In this document: piece after piece, positions 17,007 through 26,983 of the stretch
Layout: each line of letters starts with the position of its first letter
Numbering within the stretch: the first letter of the stretch is position 1
Source of the DNA: Bacillus sp. T3
Lineage (GTDB): Bacteria > Bacillota > Bacilli > Bacillales > Cytobacillaceae
Length of the DNA: 64,000 nt
Direction: 5' to 3'
Assembly (NCBI RefSeq): GCF_033449965.1
Contig: NZ_CP137761.1
Location: 2,170,001 to 2,234,000 of the forward strand
Program-made: the position numbers and the translations under genes
Notes under the pieces: model-generated
Databases searched by the model: none
What the model was told of the DNA's origin: nothing
What the model saw: only the letters and a program-made list of their open reading frames with translations

Positions 17007-18984
17007 CTAACTAACGATCTTATAATATTCTCTTGCTGTTAATATATAAACCAATGCATAAAACGCGGCAAAGATGAGAATGGTAGCTGCTGTACATAAG
17101 ACAAAGAGACCAATATTGGTTAAGTTTAACAATGCCAGTAGTTTTGTAATGACCTTGAAGGCAAAGGCGATGTGAATAACAGCTGAAACAAGCGGAAGGA
17201 AAAATACAATCAGCACCTGGCTCATAATCGACTTTTTTATTTCATCTTTACTCAAACCGACTTTTTGCATAATCGAAAATCGTTCTTTGTCATCATAGCC
17301 TTCTGATATTTGCTTATAGTACATAATCAAGACGGTTGCCATGATGAATAAGGTGCCAAGGAAAAGACCGAGGAAGAATAAACCTCCGTATAAGGAATAA
17401 AAAGTTTCCCTTGATTCCTCTCTTCCTTCCGCAGAACCATCGATGGACAATCCATTCAATTTTTGCGATAAAGCTTTTGTAAACGCAATCTCATTTTCAG
17501 GGCTTCCTACAGTGTCAAAGCCGTAATAAAAGGATAAATCCTTCCATTCCACCGCATTCCACTCTCCAACAGGGTATAAGGATTTAATTGTTTCTATATC
17601 TTTTACAACGACTACATAACTGTCTGTCATCATTGCTGATGCATCGCCATTGATGGATAAGTCTTTTAACTGTTCTTTAATTTGAAATTTATGTCCTGCG
17701 ATTGTTATGTTTTTTTTAACAGGGTCGCCCCTAAAAGTGTACAGAAGTACCTCGTTGTCTTTCAGGGTAGCGGAGAGTTTCTCCAATTGGTTGTACTCAT
17801 CAAGCGGGAGTAGTTCAATCATCGTAATGTTTGAAATTGACTTTTTGGTTGTGCGATCTGTTTTAAACGTGTTTCCCACCCTTTGTGTCGGAAACATTGC
17901 AGAGCGATAAGACACTTGATCTTTTAATTTGATTTGGTATTTTCCTGCTTCCTCCTGGACCATTTTTTCCACTGTCTGTGTCTGCTCCTCAGTGAGATTT
18001 CTGGCTGAAATATCAATCTCTTTGGGAAAGCGATTTTTCAATAGATCTTCCATCCCAATATAGAGGGACACTGTGGTTGATAACATGACCAATACCATGG
18101 TTGATAGAATACAAATATTGGCTAGGCCTACTGCGTTTTGTTTCATCCGATAAATCATGCCTGATACACTGATGAAATGCTTTGTTTGATAATAGAAGTT
18201 TTTATTTCTTCGTAATAATTTTAACAAGGCGATCGTGCCGGCCGTAAACAAGGCGTATGTTCCGATAATGACGAGCAATACGGCAAAGAAAAATTTATTT
18301 AATGCAGCTATAGGTGATTCTGTTACCAGTGCGATATAGTATCCGGAATGATAGTGCTGCCACACCGATGAAGACGAGAATCCATTTCGTTTTTGGTTCT
18401 TTTTCACCGACCTGACCGCCACGCAGCAATTCAATCGGTTTTGCTAGATGGATATACCGTAAATTATTGAGAAGCGATAGGGTGAAAATGCCCCAAAAAA
18501 GGACCAAGGTCATTCCGATAGATTTTACCGAAACAAAATGCGTGAGCGGCACTTCAAAACGTAAGATGTTATTTAAAAGCAGAAACATTAACTTGCTCAT
18601 GACCATTCCGCTTACTAACCCCGTGACCATACTGATGACCGTGACGAAAAAAGTCTCCCATATTACCACTCTAGCGATGTGCTTTTTCTCCATTCCAAGA
18701 ATGTTAAATAGGCCAAATTCCTTTTTCCGTCGCTTGATTAAAAAGCTGTTAGTGTAAAACAAGAATATGACTGAAAAAATGGCAATCACAATGTTGCCTA
18801 AAAATAAAATCTGCATTAATGAATCACCGCCGGACATCTCTTTCAAACCCGGATTTCCAGACATAAAATGCATGATATAGAACATCGCAATCGTACAGAT
18901 ACAAGTAAGAATATAAGGGATATACGTCTTCCGCTGTTTATTGATATTGGTTAGGGCCAGTTTGAGATAGAAAAATTTACTCAT
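17007..18984 (-). pseudogene. BceB-like ABC transporter permease (FtsX type), one-base frameshift
   Basis: The N-terminal part (18984 down to about 18350) has LALTNINKQRKTYIPYIL, typical of BceB/YxdM permeases. The frame then shifts to a second ORF with the large extracellular domain and helices 5-10 (17007 to about 18340). The joined length of about 658 residues and ten helices fit BceB, the permease of bacitracin/lantibiotic detoxification modules. The break lies at TCCGGAATGATAG (18342-18354): one base less restores A-L-S-S-G-Y-Y. The start ATG overlaps the stop of the ATPase gene (ATGAGTAA), so the two are coupled. Confidence 0.85.
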
Positions 18985-19745
18985 TTCTGCCACCGCCCGT
19001 TGCAATGATATTTAATGTATCTGAAATTTTTTGATACATCGCTTCATTGGATAAGGACCCTTTATAGATTTGATGGAACACGGCTCCATCTTTGATAAAC
19101 AGAACGCGGCTAGCATGGCTTGCAGCCTTTGTACTGTGGGTTACCATCAGAACCGTTTGCCCTTCTTGGTTAATTTGTGAAAAAATCTGCAGTAGATCAT
19201 CAGAGGCACGAGAATCCAAGGCACCGGTCGGCTCATCGGCAAGAACGAGCTTCGGATTCGTAATTAAGGCTCTTGCAACCGCTGCCCGCTGCTTTTGACC
19301 GCCTGGAAACCTCATATGGGAATTTTGTTAAGATATCCATGATCCTTAATTTTTCGGCAAGCGGCTTTAAGCGCTTGCTCATTTCACTGTAGGATGTATC
19401 GGATAAGACGAGCGGTAAAAAGATATTATCCTTCAGTGAAAAGGTGTCGAGTAAGTTAAAGTCTTGAAAAACAAAGCCGAGATTCTGCCGGCGAAAGGCT
19501 GAAATTTCTTTTTCGCTGATGGATACGATATCGGTTCCATTAAGGAAAACCTCACCGCTGGTCGGTTTATCAAGTGCTGCTAAAATATTTAAAAGCGTTG
19601 TCTTTCCGGAACCGGATTCGCCCATAATCGCAACATATTCCCCTGCTTCAGCTGAAAAGCAAACATCTGTAAGTGCTTGAACATGATTTCCGCCGAAACG
19701 GGTTGTGTACACTTTTTTTAGATTTTTCACCTCTAGTAATGTCAT
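18977..19745 (-). pseudogene. BceA-like ABC transporter ATPase, one-base frameshift
   Basis: Walker A GESGSGKTT and Q-loop FVFQDFNLL are in the first frame (19745 to about 19310). The signature SGGQKQR, Walker B LVLADEPTGALD and switch His are in the second frame (to 18977). The joined length of about 255 residues is normal. The break lies within the signature, at + strand GCCTGGAAACC (19301-19311): deleting one base restores V-S-G-G-Q. The start at 19745 has GGAGGA upstream, which beats the longer frame from 19811. With the permease it should detoxify cell-wall-active peptides. Confidence 0.87.
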
Positions 19746-19872
19746 GAAAAATTCCTCCGTCTCACGTTTATTTACATGTTCAGTATAGCAATGGGGGATA
19801 TGCTCAGACATTGCTTTGGCTTACAAATATGCACTCAAACTTACATTATTGTAAGATTGGAAGCTCACGGTC

Positions 19873-20874
19873 TCATTCCACTCCAATTTCATTCGTCTCC
19901 AAATCAATGATGACCTTTGTTCCTTTTCCTACCTCCGATTCAATGGCGATACCGTGGGATAGCTTGGTCAATATTTGTTTGCATAAATACAAGCCAATCC
20001 CCGTCGATTGTTTTAACGCGCGACCATTGTATCCGGTAAAACCTTTATCAAATACCCGTGGCAAATCTTCTGCGCGAATGCCGATACCAGTATCTTCAAT
20101 AATCAGTCGTTTATTTTTCATGAAAATCGAAATAGAGCCTTTCTTTGTATACTTCAACGCATTGGATAGAATCTGGTCAATCACAAAGAGCAGCCATTTT
20201 TCATCTGTTAACACGGTACAGTATACATCCGTATAGTTAAGGATGATTTTTTTTCGGATAAACATTTTGGTATTTTTTCGGATTGCCTGCTTGATAATGG
20301 TATCGACTTCATATTTTTTAAAAACAAGATCATTGGACATATTTTCTAAACGAAGATATTGCAGGACAAATTGAACATATTGTTCGATTTTAAATAATTC
20401 CATTTCAAGCTCGGAGGTTTGTACCGTTTGTTCCGATTGAAGAAGCAGCCGCATTGCCGCAATCGGTGTTTTGATTTGATGGGTCCATAGGGTAAAATAC
20501 TCGACTAAATCCTTCTGTTTACTGTCAGCTTGGACGGTCAAATCGTGCTTATTTTTTAATAAAATTTGCAGCAGTTCTTGATATTGGTGTTCAATCGCAT
20601 TCGTTGGGGCAGGCAATTGGCCGATTTGCAGCATAATCGTTTTTTGGGCGGTCTTAAGCAGCTTGTATCGCTTTCTAAATTTAAAAAAATCCACAACAAA
20701 AAAGATGAGTCCAATGTACAGACATAAAAGGGTACTGTAGAGAATCGGGGCGAGAGGGAGATGACTTAGCGAAAAAACAATGAGAAAACAGAGCGTAAAA
20801 AGAGCAGTGAGGGCTACCGGCTTCCAGTTTTTATGTATATATAGAAGAAATAAGTTTTCTTTATCATTTTTCAT
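19873..20874 (-). CDS. BceS-like intramembrane-sensing histidine kinase
   Basis: 333 residues. Two N-terminal transmembrane helices (about 18-35 and 43-63) with almost no extracellular loop, as in intramembrane-sensing kinases. The phosphoacceptor His is at residue 132 in THQIKTP; the ATPase domain shows IDQILSNALKYT, IIEDTGIGI and TGIGLYLC. In Bce modules the kinase is activated through the transporter rather than by a ligand of its own. Starts one base after the response regulator stop and lies before the ATPase gene. Confidence 0.92.
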   Translation of the reverse strand: MKNDKENLFLLYIHKNWKPVALTALFTLCFLIVFSLSHLPLAPILYSTLLCLYIGLIFFVVDFFKFRKRYKLLKTAQKTIMLQIGQLPAPTNAIEHQYQELLQILLKNKHDLTVQADSKQKDLVEYFTLWTHQIKTPIAAMRLLLQSEQTVQTSELEMELFKIEQYVQFVLQYLRLENMSNDLVFKKYEVDTIIKQAIRKNTKMFIRKKIILNYTDVYCTVLTDEKWLLFVIDQILSNALKYTKKGSISIFMKNKRLIIEDTGIGIRAEDLPRVFDKGFTGYNGRALKQSTGIGLYLCKQILTKLSHGIAIESEVGKGTKVIIDLETNEIGVE

Positions 20875-20875
20875 C

Positions 20876-21547
20876 TCAGTCCACCAAATAGCCGAGCCCT
20901 TTCTTTGTTTTAATAAAATCGTTCAGTCCTATTGCTTCTAGCTTTTTACGGAGCCGATTGATATTTACTGTCAGTGTATTATCATCAATAAAACTATCCG
21001 TTTCCCACAGCCGGGTCATCAGGACATCTCTTGACACAGCCTTGTCCTTATTTTCAAGCAGAACGTGCAGGATTTTTTGATCGTTTTTGGTTAATTCAAT
21101 CCTTTGTCCACTAAAGGTGAGTGTTGAGTCACTTGTGTTCAAAATAGCCCCGCGGTGCTCGAGTAAATTGGTTTGTCCAGTGAAATCATACGTGCGCCGA
21201 AGTAAAGCCTGGACTTTGGAAGTAAGAACGTTTAAGTCAAAAGGTTTGGCAATAAAATCATCCCCACCCATATTCATCGCCATAACAATATTCATATTAT
21301 CGGATGCAGAAGAGATAAAGATAATCGGCACCTTTGATAGTTTGCGAATCTCACTGCATAGGGTAAACCCATTCATAAAGGGGAGGGAGATATCTAATAA
21401 TACCAATTGTGGATCAAAGGAAACAAATTGAGTCATGACGTTTTGGAAATCGGATATGTATTCGACCTCAAATCCCCATGATTGGAGGTGATTTTTGAGT
21501 GTTTTGGCGATGGTCATGTCGTCCTCGATGATTAGTAGTTTGTGCAT
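20876..21547 (-). CDS. BceR-like response regulator (OmpR family)
   Basis: 223 residues. Receiver domain with acidic pair EDD at 8-10, phosphoacceptor Asp52 in LVLLDISLP, and the conserved Lys in DDFIAKPFD. The C-terminal winged helix has LTKNDQKILHVLLENKDKAVSRDVLM and VNRLRKKLE. First gene of the regulator-kinase-ATPase-permease operon. GGAGG lies 7 bases before the ATG. The first 15 codons with the upstream region are copied at 11344-11490. Confidence 0.93.
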   Translation of the reverse strand: MHKLLIIEDDMTIAKTLKNHLQSWGFEVEYISDFQNVMTQFVSFDPQLVLLDISLPFMNGFTLCSEIRKLSKVPIIFISSASDNMNIVMAMNMGGDDFIAKPFDLNVLTSKVQALLRRTYDFTGQTNLLEHRGAILNTSDSTLTFSGQRIELTKNDQKILHVLLENKDKAVSRDVLMTRLWETDSFIDDNTLTVNINRLRKKLEAIGLNDFIKTKKGLGYLVD

Positions 21548-21574
21548 GGTTAAACCTCCGTTCGTTGGGTGGAT

Positions 21575-21620
21575 TGTATATTTATTTTAGCTTATTGGAA
21601 TGGATTGGAACAATTATTAT
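21575..21620 (-). promoter_or_regulatory. Probable promoter of the Bce-like operon
   Basis: On the minus strand TTGTTC, an 18-base spacer and TAAAAT precede the regulator gene. The same block is preserved in the copy at 11400-11490. No clear BceR-type inverted repeat was seen. Confidence 0.45.
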
Positions 21621-21739
21621 ATTTGGGAGGGAGATAGTAACTTTATCATCAGCCACGGTGTTATAATAAAAGCAACAAAAGTCATAGCAGAGTTTCATCC
21701 GACTTATGTTTACAAAAAAATAATTGGGAGGGGATTTTT

Positions 21740-22363
21740 ATGACCATAGCATCCAAAAAGGCATCTCTAAAATGGGTTCTCGTGGCTCTGGCTATACTGC
21801 TTGTGGTAGGATGTACTAAAAATAGTCCGGTAAGTGGAGATCAGAATCAAAAAAATAACTCCACCAGTAATAGTCAAAATCAACAAGATTCTTCCACCAA
21901 TAATAGTCAGAATACCACTTCTAACGATTCTCCTTCTCCTTCGACTTCATCTGAAGATTCCAACTCAATTATCTATAAAAATACTCAATATGGATTTAGC
22001 TTTAAGCTTCCGGCAAACTGGGAAGGTTATTCAATTGTCACTGATCAATGGGAAGGTATTGCTTCAACTGACGGTTCAGTTGTTGAAACAGGTCCGATTA
22101 TTTCTATTCGAGATCCTAAATGGACTGCTGAAACCCCGCGTCAGGATATCCCAATCATGGTATTTACGCTTAACCAATGGGATTCACTTAAAAAAGAAAT
22201 ATTTCATGTTGGTGCTGCTCCCGTAAACCCAAGTGAATTGGGTCGTAATAAAGATTATGTGTTTGCTCTACCAGCACGATACAACTATGCTTTTCCACCA
22301 GGGTTTGAAGAAGTGGAAAAAATCTTAGCTGATCATCCATTACAAACAAACGATGCACAATAA
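21740..22363 (+). CDS. Lipoprotein with PsbP/DUF1795-like domain
   Basis: 207 residues. Signal peptide with lipobox LLVVGC, a low-complexity Asn/Gln/Ser linker (about residues 32-75), and a folded domain starting YKNTQYGFSFKLPANWEGY, the usual opening of PsbP-like or DUF1795 domains. Predicted to be an extracellular membrane-anchored protein of unknown role. GGGAGGGG lies upstream of the ATG. Confidence 0.75.
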   Translation: MTIASKKASLKWVLVALAILLVVGCTKNSPVSGDQNQKNNSTSNSQNQQDSSTNNSQNTTSNDSPSPSTSSEDSNSIIYKNTQYGFSFKLPANWEGYSIVTDQWEGIASTDGSVVETGPIISIRDPKWTAETPRQDIPIMVFTLNQWDSLKKEIFHVGAAPVNPSELGRNKDYVFALPARYNYAFPPGFEEVEKILADHPLQTNDAQ

Positions 22364-22429
22364 AAGGATTTACAGAAACAATTCAAATTCTACGTAGTAT
22401 GTAGAACCAGAAAAAACAGTTCATTAGAT

Positions 22430-22449
22430 TAGAAAAACGCAGAGGATGC
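22430..22449 (+). terminator. Left half of a terminator split by an IS3-type element
   Basis: AAAAACGCAGAGG here and CCTCTGCGTTTTT at 24126-24138 form a perfect 13-bp terminator stem when the element at 22452-24120 and one CTT copy are removed. The unsplit relative is at 12841-12873. Confidence 0.8.
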
Positions 22450-22496
22450 TTTGAACTGCCCCCTGTCAAGTAGACAGTGGAAATAATAAAAATGAT

Positions 22497-23378
22497 TTAA
22501 GCGGCTTTAGCTCTATATTCCATAGGGCTAAGGCCGTTTAATCGTTTTTGGTATCTCTCATGATTATAGAAATGGATGTATTCATCTATCGCAAGAGAAA
22601 GTTCCTCAAATGTTTTATATTTATGTAAATAATACTTCTCACATTTCAGTGTTCCCCAAAAAGATTCCATTGGTCCATTATCAATACAGCGACCAACTCG
22701 TGACATACTTTGTATCATCTTAGCCGCATCTATCTTACGTTTAAATCCTTTGGAGGTGTATTGGAAACCACGGTCACTATGGATAAGTGGATGTTCCCCA
22801 ATTAATAGAACTTTAGCTTGGTCAAGCGTCTTAAATACAAGTTGATTGTTATTGGAATGTCCTAGAACATAACTTACTATTGATCCATCACAAAGATCAC
22901 GAATCGCACTTAAATAGGCCTTCTTTGAATGGCCATACTTAAATTCTGTAACATCCGTAACCCATTTTTGATTTGGTTTTTCCGCAGTAAATTCCCGGTT
23001 TAGTATATTTTCTGCTACATGTTGTGGTGTAGAGCGTTTATATTGTTTTTTCTTGATTCGAATAACAGAGCGTAAGTCAGCCACTTTCATTAGCCGATAG
23101 ATTCTTTTATGATTCAGTTTCTCATTAAACTTTCTATTCATGTGAAGCATCATTTGGCGATAACCGAAGGTGCCATCAACTTTTTCGTGGAGAATTTTCA
23201 TTTCTTTGATAATTTCTTCATTTTGTATTGCTCTTGGAGAAGGAGGATGATTAAGCCATTTATAGTATGCGGATCGTGCTATTCCCGCGATTTCACAAAG
23301 TAAACTAATACTTAAAGTCTCTTTCTTGTTAAGCTCCTGAATGGCGATATACTTATCCTCAAATCGGATTTGACTTAT
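22497..23378 (-). CDS. IS3-family transposase OrfB (DDE integrase domain)
   Basis: About 293 codons in the -1 frame relative to orfA. The catalytic triad is visible in WVTDVTEF (Asp), IHSDRGFQY (Asp) and NGPMESFWG (Glu). No good independent start exists at the 5' end; translation most likely comes by -1 slippage at the A run (minus strand CGAAAATAAG, + 23375-23383), giving an OrfAB fusion. An ATG at 23201 is internal. Confidence 0.9.
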   Translation of the reverse strand: MSQIRFEDKYIAIQELNKKETLSISLLCEIAGIARSAYYKWLNHPPSPRAIQNEEIIKEMKILHEKVDGTFGYRQMMLHMNRKFNEKLNHKRIYRLMKVADLRSVIRIKKKQYKRSTPQHVAENILNREFTAEKPNQKWVTDVTEFKYGHSKKAYLSAIRDLCDGSIVSYVLGHSNNNQLVFKTLDQAKVLLIGEHPLIHSDRGFQYTSKGFKRKIDAAKMIQSMSRVGRCIDNGPMESFWGTLKCEKYYLHKYKTFEELSLAIDEYIHFYNHERYQKRLNGLSPMEYRAKAA

Positions 23379-24052
23379 TTTCGCCTCCTTTCGATCTCCT
23401 CTAACTTTTTTAAGAATAAATTCTCTGCACGTAACCGTTCATTTTCTCTTTCTAACTTTTTCATCTGAAGTTGGAAAAGCTCTACTGGAGTTAGTTCTGT
23501 TTCTTCTTTCTTCCTTCCGCGCTTATCTTTAAGTGCTTCATCGCCACCAGCTTCATACTTTTTAACCCACAGATACACTTGTTGATAAGAGACCTCGTAA
23601 GTCTCAGACGTGTATTGATAATCTTTTCCGTTCCCTAAGCAATCAAGCACAATTTGTACTCGTTCATCCCAAGTAGTTTTTCTCCCTTTAGTCATAGAGC
23701 TCGTCCTTCCTTGTGACGTATCTTTTATTTCACTATGACTATTATACTTTCTAATCCATTTTCTGAGGACAGAGGAATCTGATATATCATACATTCTAGC
23801 TACTTCACGAATAGAATATTTACCAGACAAACAATCTTTAATCGCGGCCAGCTTTAATTCTTTTGAATACTTTTTCCAGGTAGTGGACTCCTTTAGACCT
23901 TCCAATCCATATTTATCATACTTGTGTTTCCATTCCATAATTGTTGTAGGGTACACGTTGTATATTGACCCTAATTCATTCATTGAACAATGCTCTTCTA
24001 AAGCCATTACTATCTCGTATTTCTCTTCTGCAGAGTAAGATCTTTTCGACAT
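23375..24052 (-). CDS. IS3-family transposase OrfA (helix-turn-helix)
   Basis: 225 residues with two helix-turn-helix repeats (KYEIVMALEEHCSMNELG and YSIREVARMYDISDS) and a C-terminal leucine-zipper-like coiled coil (QMKKLERENERLRAENLFLKK), as in IS150-type OrfA. Its stop overlaps the start of the OrfB frame at a probable slippery A run. Confidence 0.9.
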   Translation of the reverse strand: MSKRSYSAEEKYEIVMALEEHCSMNELGSIYNVYPTTIMEWKHKYDKYGLEGLKESTTWKKYSKELKLAAIKDCLSGKYSIREVARMYDISDSSVLRKWIRKYNSHSEIKDTSQGRTSSMTKGRKTTWDERVQIVLDCLGNGKDYQYTSETYEVSYQQVYLWVKKYEAGGDEALKDKRGRKKEETELTPVELFQLQMKKLERENERLRAENLFLKKLEEIERRRK

Positions 24053-24164
24053 AAAAAAACTCCCCTATAAATAGCCAGATTTTTATTTTTTAATCTGTCT
24101 ACCTAAAGGGGAGCATATCACTTAACCTCTGCGTTTTTCTGTGTGATTTAAGAACAGTTGGACG

Positions 24165-24197
24165 GTATCAAGGCCACTATCTACCTGGCCTTGATAC
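24165..24197. terminator. Perfect inverted repeat after the SDR gene
   Basis: GTATCAAGGCCA (24165-24176) and TGGCCTTGATAC (24186-24197), 12-bp arms. No strong T run, so termination is uncertain. The repeat lies next to the dispersed repeat. Confidence 0.45.
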
Positions 24198-24199
24198 AA

Positions 24200-25076
24200 T
24201 TAGCTTGTTACAAAAAGTCCTCCATTTAAGTGTAAAATTTGCCCCGTCATATAGGATGAGTCACTAGAAGCTAGAAAAACATATGCTGGCCCAAAGTCTA
24301 CCTGGTTGACCTGCTCTTTTCATAGCGGTAGTACTGCCCCATTGTGCTACTTGATCGGCAGGGAAGGAGGAAGGAATAAGTGGTGTCCAAACCTTACCTG
24401 GAGCAACACCATTTACTCGTATCCCTTTTTGAGCTAAAGATTTTGCTAAAGATCTAGTGAAGGACACAATTGCTCCTTTCGTAGCAGAATAATCGATTAG
24501 TTGAGGATTTCCTTCGTAAGCAGAAACCGATGTGGTATTGATAATACTAGCACCATTTTTCAAGTGAGCAAGAGCAGCCTTTGTTAAGAAAAACATCCCA
24601 AAAACATTTACATGAAACGTTCGTAGTAGCTGCTCAGTAGGAATGAATTCAATTCCATTTTGTACATATTGAACAGCTGCATTATTGATAAGGATATCTA
24701 ATTTGCCATATGCTTGCATCGTATCTGCTATCACTTTATTGCAAAAAGCTTCATCTGCGATATCACCTGAAATCATGATACAGCGGCGTCCGGTTGCCTC
24801 TATTAGCTGCTTCGTTTGCTCAGCATCCTTCGACTCATTATAAAAAACAATGACAAGATTTGCTCCTTCCTTAGCAAATGTCAAAGCAACTGCCCGTCCA
24901 ATCCCACTGTCTCCACCTGTAATAACAGCAACTTTTCCTTCGAGTTTTTGGCTACCTATGTAATTCTTGTTTTCAAAAATGGGTAAAGGATTCATGTTAT
25001 ATTCCATGCCAGGATGTTCATTTTGGTGCTGAGGTGGGAAATTTGTCATGTTTGCCTCATTATTCATACCGCTCAT
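24200..25076 (-). pseudogene. SDR-family oxidoreductase (general-stress type), one-base frameshift
   Basis: The first frame has VAVITGGDSGIGRAVAL (nucleotide-binding), INNAAVQ, and the catalytic Tyr/Lys in YSATKGA, up to MKRAGQP. The second frame gives VDFGPAYVFLASSDSSYMTG and LNGGLFVTS, ending at 24200. The joined length is about 291 residues, as in YhdF/YdaD-like proteins of Bacillus. The break is at + strand CTACCTGGTTGAC (24300-24312). Removing one base restores Q-P-V-D-F. The start at 25076 has GGAGG 7 bases upstream. Confidence 0.85.
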
Positions 25077-25396
25077 AATTAAACCTCCACGTCTTTTATT
25101 CTGAAACGTTCTGCAATATGCATTCAATCATGCAAAAATAATGAACACAGGTTTGGACGAGGCCGAACTGCTAGCGGAGGTAAACCACAGAAGTTTGCAA
25201 TTTTCTTGAGTTTTTGTCATTTTCCCCGTAATGTTTTAACTTCCACTTCAGGGTTTCCATATTCCGATTCTCCTTTTTAAAATAGCCAAATTTGAATTAC
25301 TCAATACCTAAAAGGTTCCCAAAGCAAATATAGATAAATTATTAATTACTGTTTTTATAATTTCTATTTTTGTTTAAAAGGTATGATAAATAAAAG

Positions 25397-25430
25397 AAAC
25401 CTCTCAATCCATTGAAAGATTGAGAGGTTT
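25397..25430 (-). terminator. Terminator of the truncated methyltransferase paralogue
   Basis: AAACCTCTCAATC and GATTGAGAGGTTT arms, 13 bp, closely like the hairpin at 692-726. Confidence 0.8.
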
Positions 25431-25443
25431 GTTGTTTATATAA

Positions 25444-25803
25444 TCATTTTTTAACAGCATGAATATAATGAATCTTTTCGAATGCAGATAAGTAATCTGT
25501 TCTATTTTGAAAGAATTGCTTTTGAATAGAAAGAGGTGACAAATTCTCGTAAATGAGTAAACCTGCGTTTTCCATCATTTTCTCTATTTCATGATAATTA
25601 AAACAAGACTTCATTGGTTCACCGCCAGCTGCAACCATTTGAACCATATTTTGAACCCGATTAGAGTTGCTTTTTTCTTGAATTAATTTTTCATCTCCAA
25701 ATTCAAAAACTATAGAACTTCCTTCTGGAACTTTAGTAACCAATTTATTAATCAACATAGCAATTTCTTCTTTTGTTAAATAACAATTGTACTCCTTGAC
25801 CAT
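25444..25803 (-). pseudogene. Truncated LCM-family methyltransferase paralogue
   Basis: 119 residues matching the C-terminal 40% of the protein at 746-1663 (NRVQNMVQM, GEPMKSCF, NRTDYLSAFEKIHYIHAVKK at the end). The SAM-binding half is missing, and upstream DNA (25804-25973) is unrelated and non-coding. It marks the left edge of the defense island and looks like a leftover of duplication or deletion. Confidence 0.8.
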
Positions 25804-25973
25804 TCTGTATTCTTCAAATTTTCATATTTCTTATTAACTATGTTTGAGCATTAGGTCATAATCATTGCCGTTTTCAAAAATTAAAAATGATTCCAATTGT
25901 TCAATAATTGGATGATTTTTACAAAAAATTTAGCAGTATAATTATTGGTAATTGAATGGAGGGAACAAAGTTA

Positions 25974-26841
25974 ATGGAAGCCACAAGCAATGAATCTCTT
26001 AAGTTACCAAGAAAACTACGTGGAAGAAGTATACATACAAACATAATTCCAACCGTTTGCAAGGAACTAGTAGATTTTTATAACCTTAATCAACTAGGAT
26101 TTTAAAAAAATAGATATTTATTCAGCAAGGACGGGGTTAGTTATACCACAATGAAATTAGATGTTTTTTTCAGATTGGTTTTATGCTGGATAACGTGGAC
26201 AAGTATGAAGAAGAAATCAACATAGTAAATGAATATGCTGAACAATAATAGTCACTAAAAATATGAATGATCTGAAAAATAAATTTAATGAGGTTTGGTC
26301 TAGGATACTTGATAAACCAAAAGATTATTAATCCGATTTAAAAGAGAACGACTTCATTGAACTTAAGAGTGCAATTAAAAAAATTAATGATATCCTAACG
26401 TTTAAAACAACGATTCACCTATTGGATTTTATATCTGTTTACTTTAGTATCCCAAATTCAAGATACGAGGAAATAAAAAGTCAAATATTAAAAACCAAAC
26501 CTAACAGTAATGGATATGATATAAGGATAGATAAGTATAAAATTATCGCTGAAGTTAAATGTAATATTCCTTTAAATAATGGAACTATATTTGGTAGACA
26601 GCAAAGTTTTTAACTCCAAAAAGATATTGAAAAGCCATTAAAAGGAACTAGCAAAATTAAAGAGATAATTAATGATGATCATTACAAGTTCCTAGGAATT
26701 TATAATAATGGTTAAGGAACAACAATTGCATTTAATAAATTTTTAAAAACAAAACATATGGAAGACCTTTATGAAAGTGTAGAAATATTAAGTGATACAA
26801 CCGAATTGACTAAGGAAAAGGTATACATAGTATTGGTTTAA
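25974..26841 (+). pseudogene. Decayed nuclease-like gene
   Basis: It opens with a normal ribosome binding site (GGAGGG) and MEATSNESLKLPRKLRGR, stops at 26103, and can be followed through frame changes and in-frame stops (26329, 26611, 26713) to 26841. The segment YDIRIDKYKIIAEVKCNIP has the D...E-V-K layout of PD-(D/E)xK nucleases, and GRQQ lies after it. It resembles a restriction endonuclease but no family was identified. Several independent lesions mark it as truly dead. Confidence 0.55.
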
Positions 26842-26983
26842 AAATGTCTACTCAGAAAAGCACTGATTGCTCAGTACTTTTTTAATTTCTTGAAGAATAG
26901 TAGAAATTTGGTAATATTTATCTAAAGACTACATTATTCGACGATTTTCTCTGAGAAAATTCTAAAGAAATACGGGGGAGATT

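Larger units (their letters stand above)
22452..24120 (-). mobile_element. IS3-family (IS150-group-like) insertion sequence, complete
   Basis: 1669 bp. Ends TGAACTGCCCCC (left) and TGATATGCTCCC (right, read inward) form imperfect terminal repeats, both reaching GTAGACAG; 19 of 26 positions match. The target duplication CTT lies at 22449-22451 and 24121-24123. It carries orfA and orfB overlapping in the -1 frame. Both reading frames are intact and the DDE residues are present, so it may be active. It sits in the loop of a terminator hairpin. Confidence 0.9.

Noticed and set aside
23375..23383. Frameshift between IS orfA and orfB as a gene defect
   Set aside because: A -1 overlap at an A run is the normal programmed arrangement of IS3-family elements.
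9000..25000. Genuine pseudogenisation of the whole sulfur and Bce loci
   Set aside because: Each gene has exactly one one-base insertion and otherwise intact motifs. Real decay would add further lesions, as in the gene at 25974-26841.
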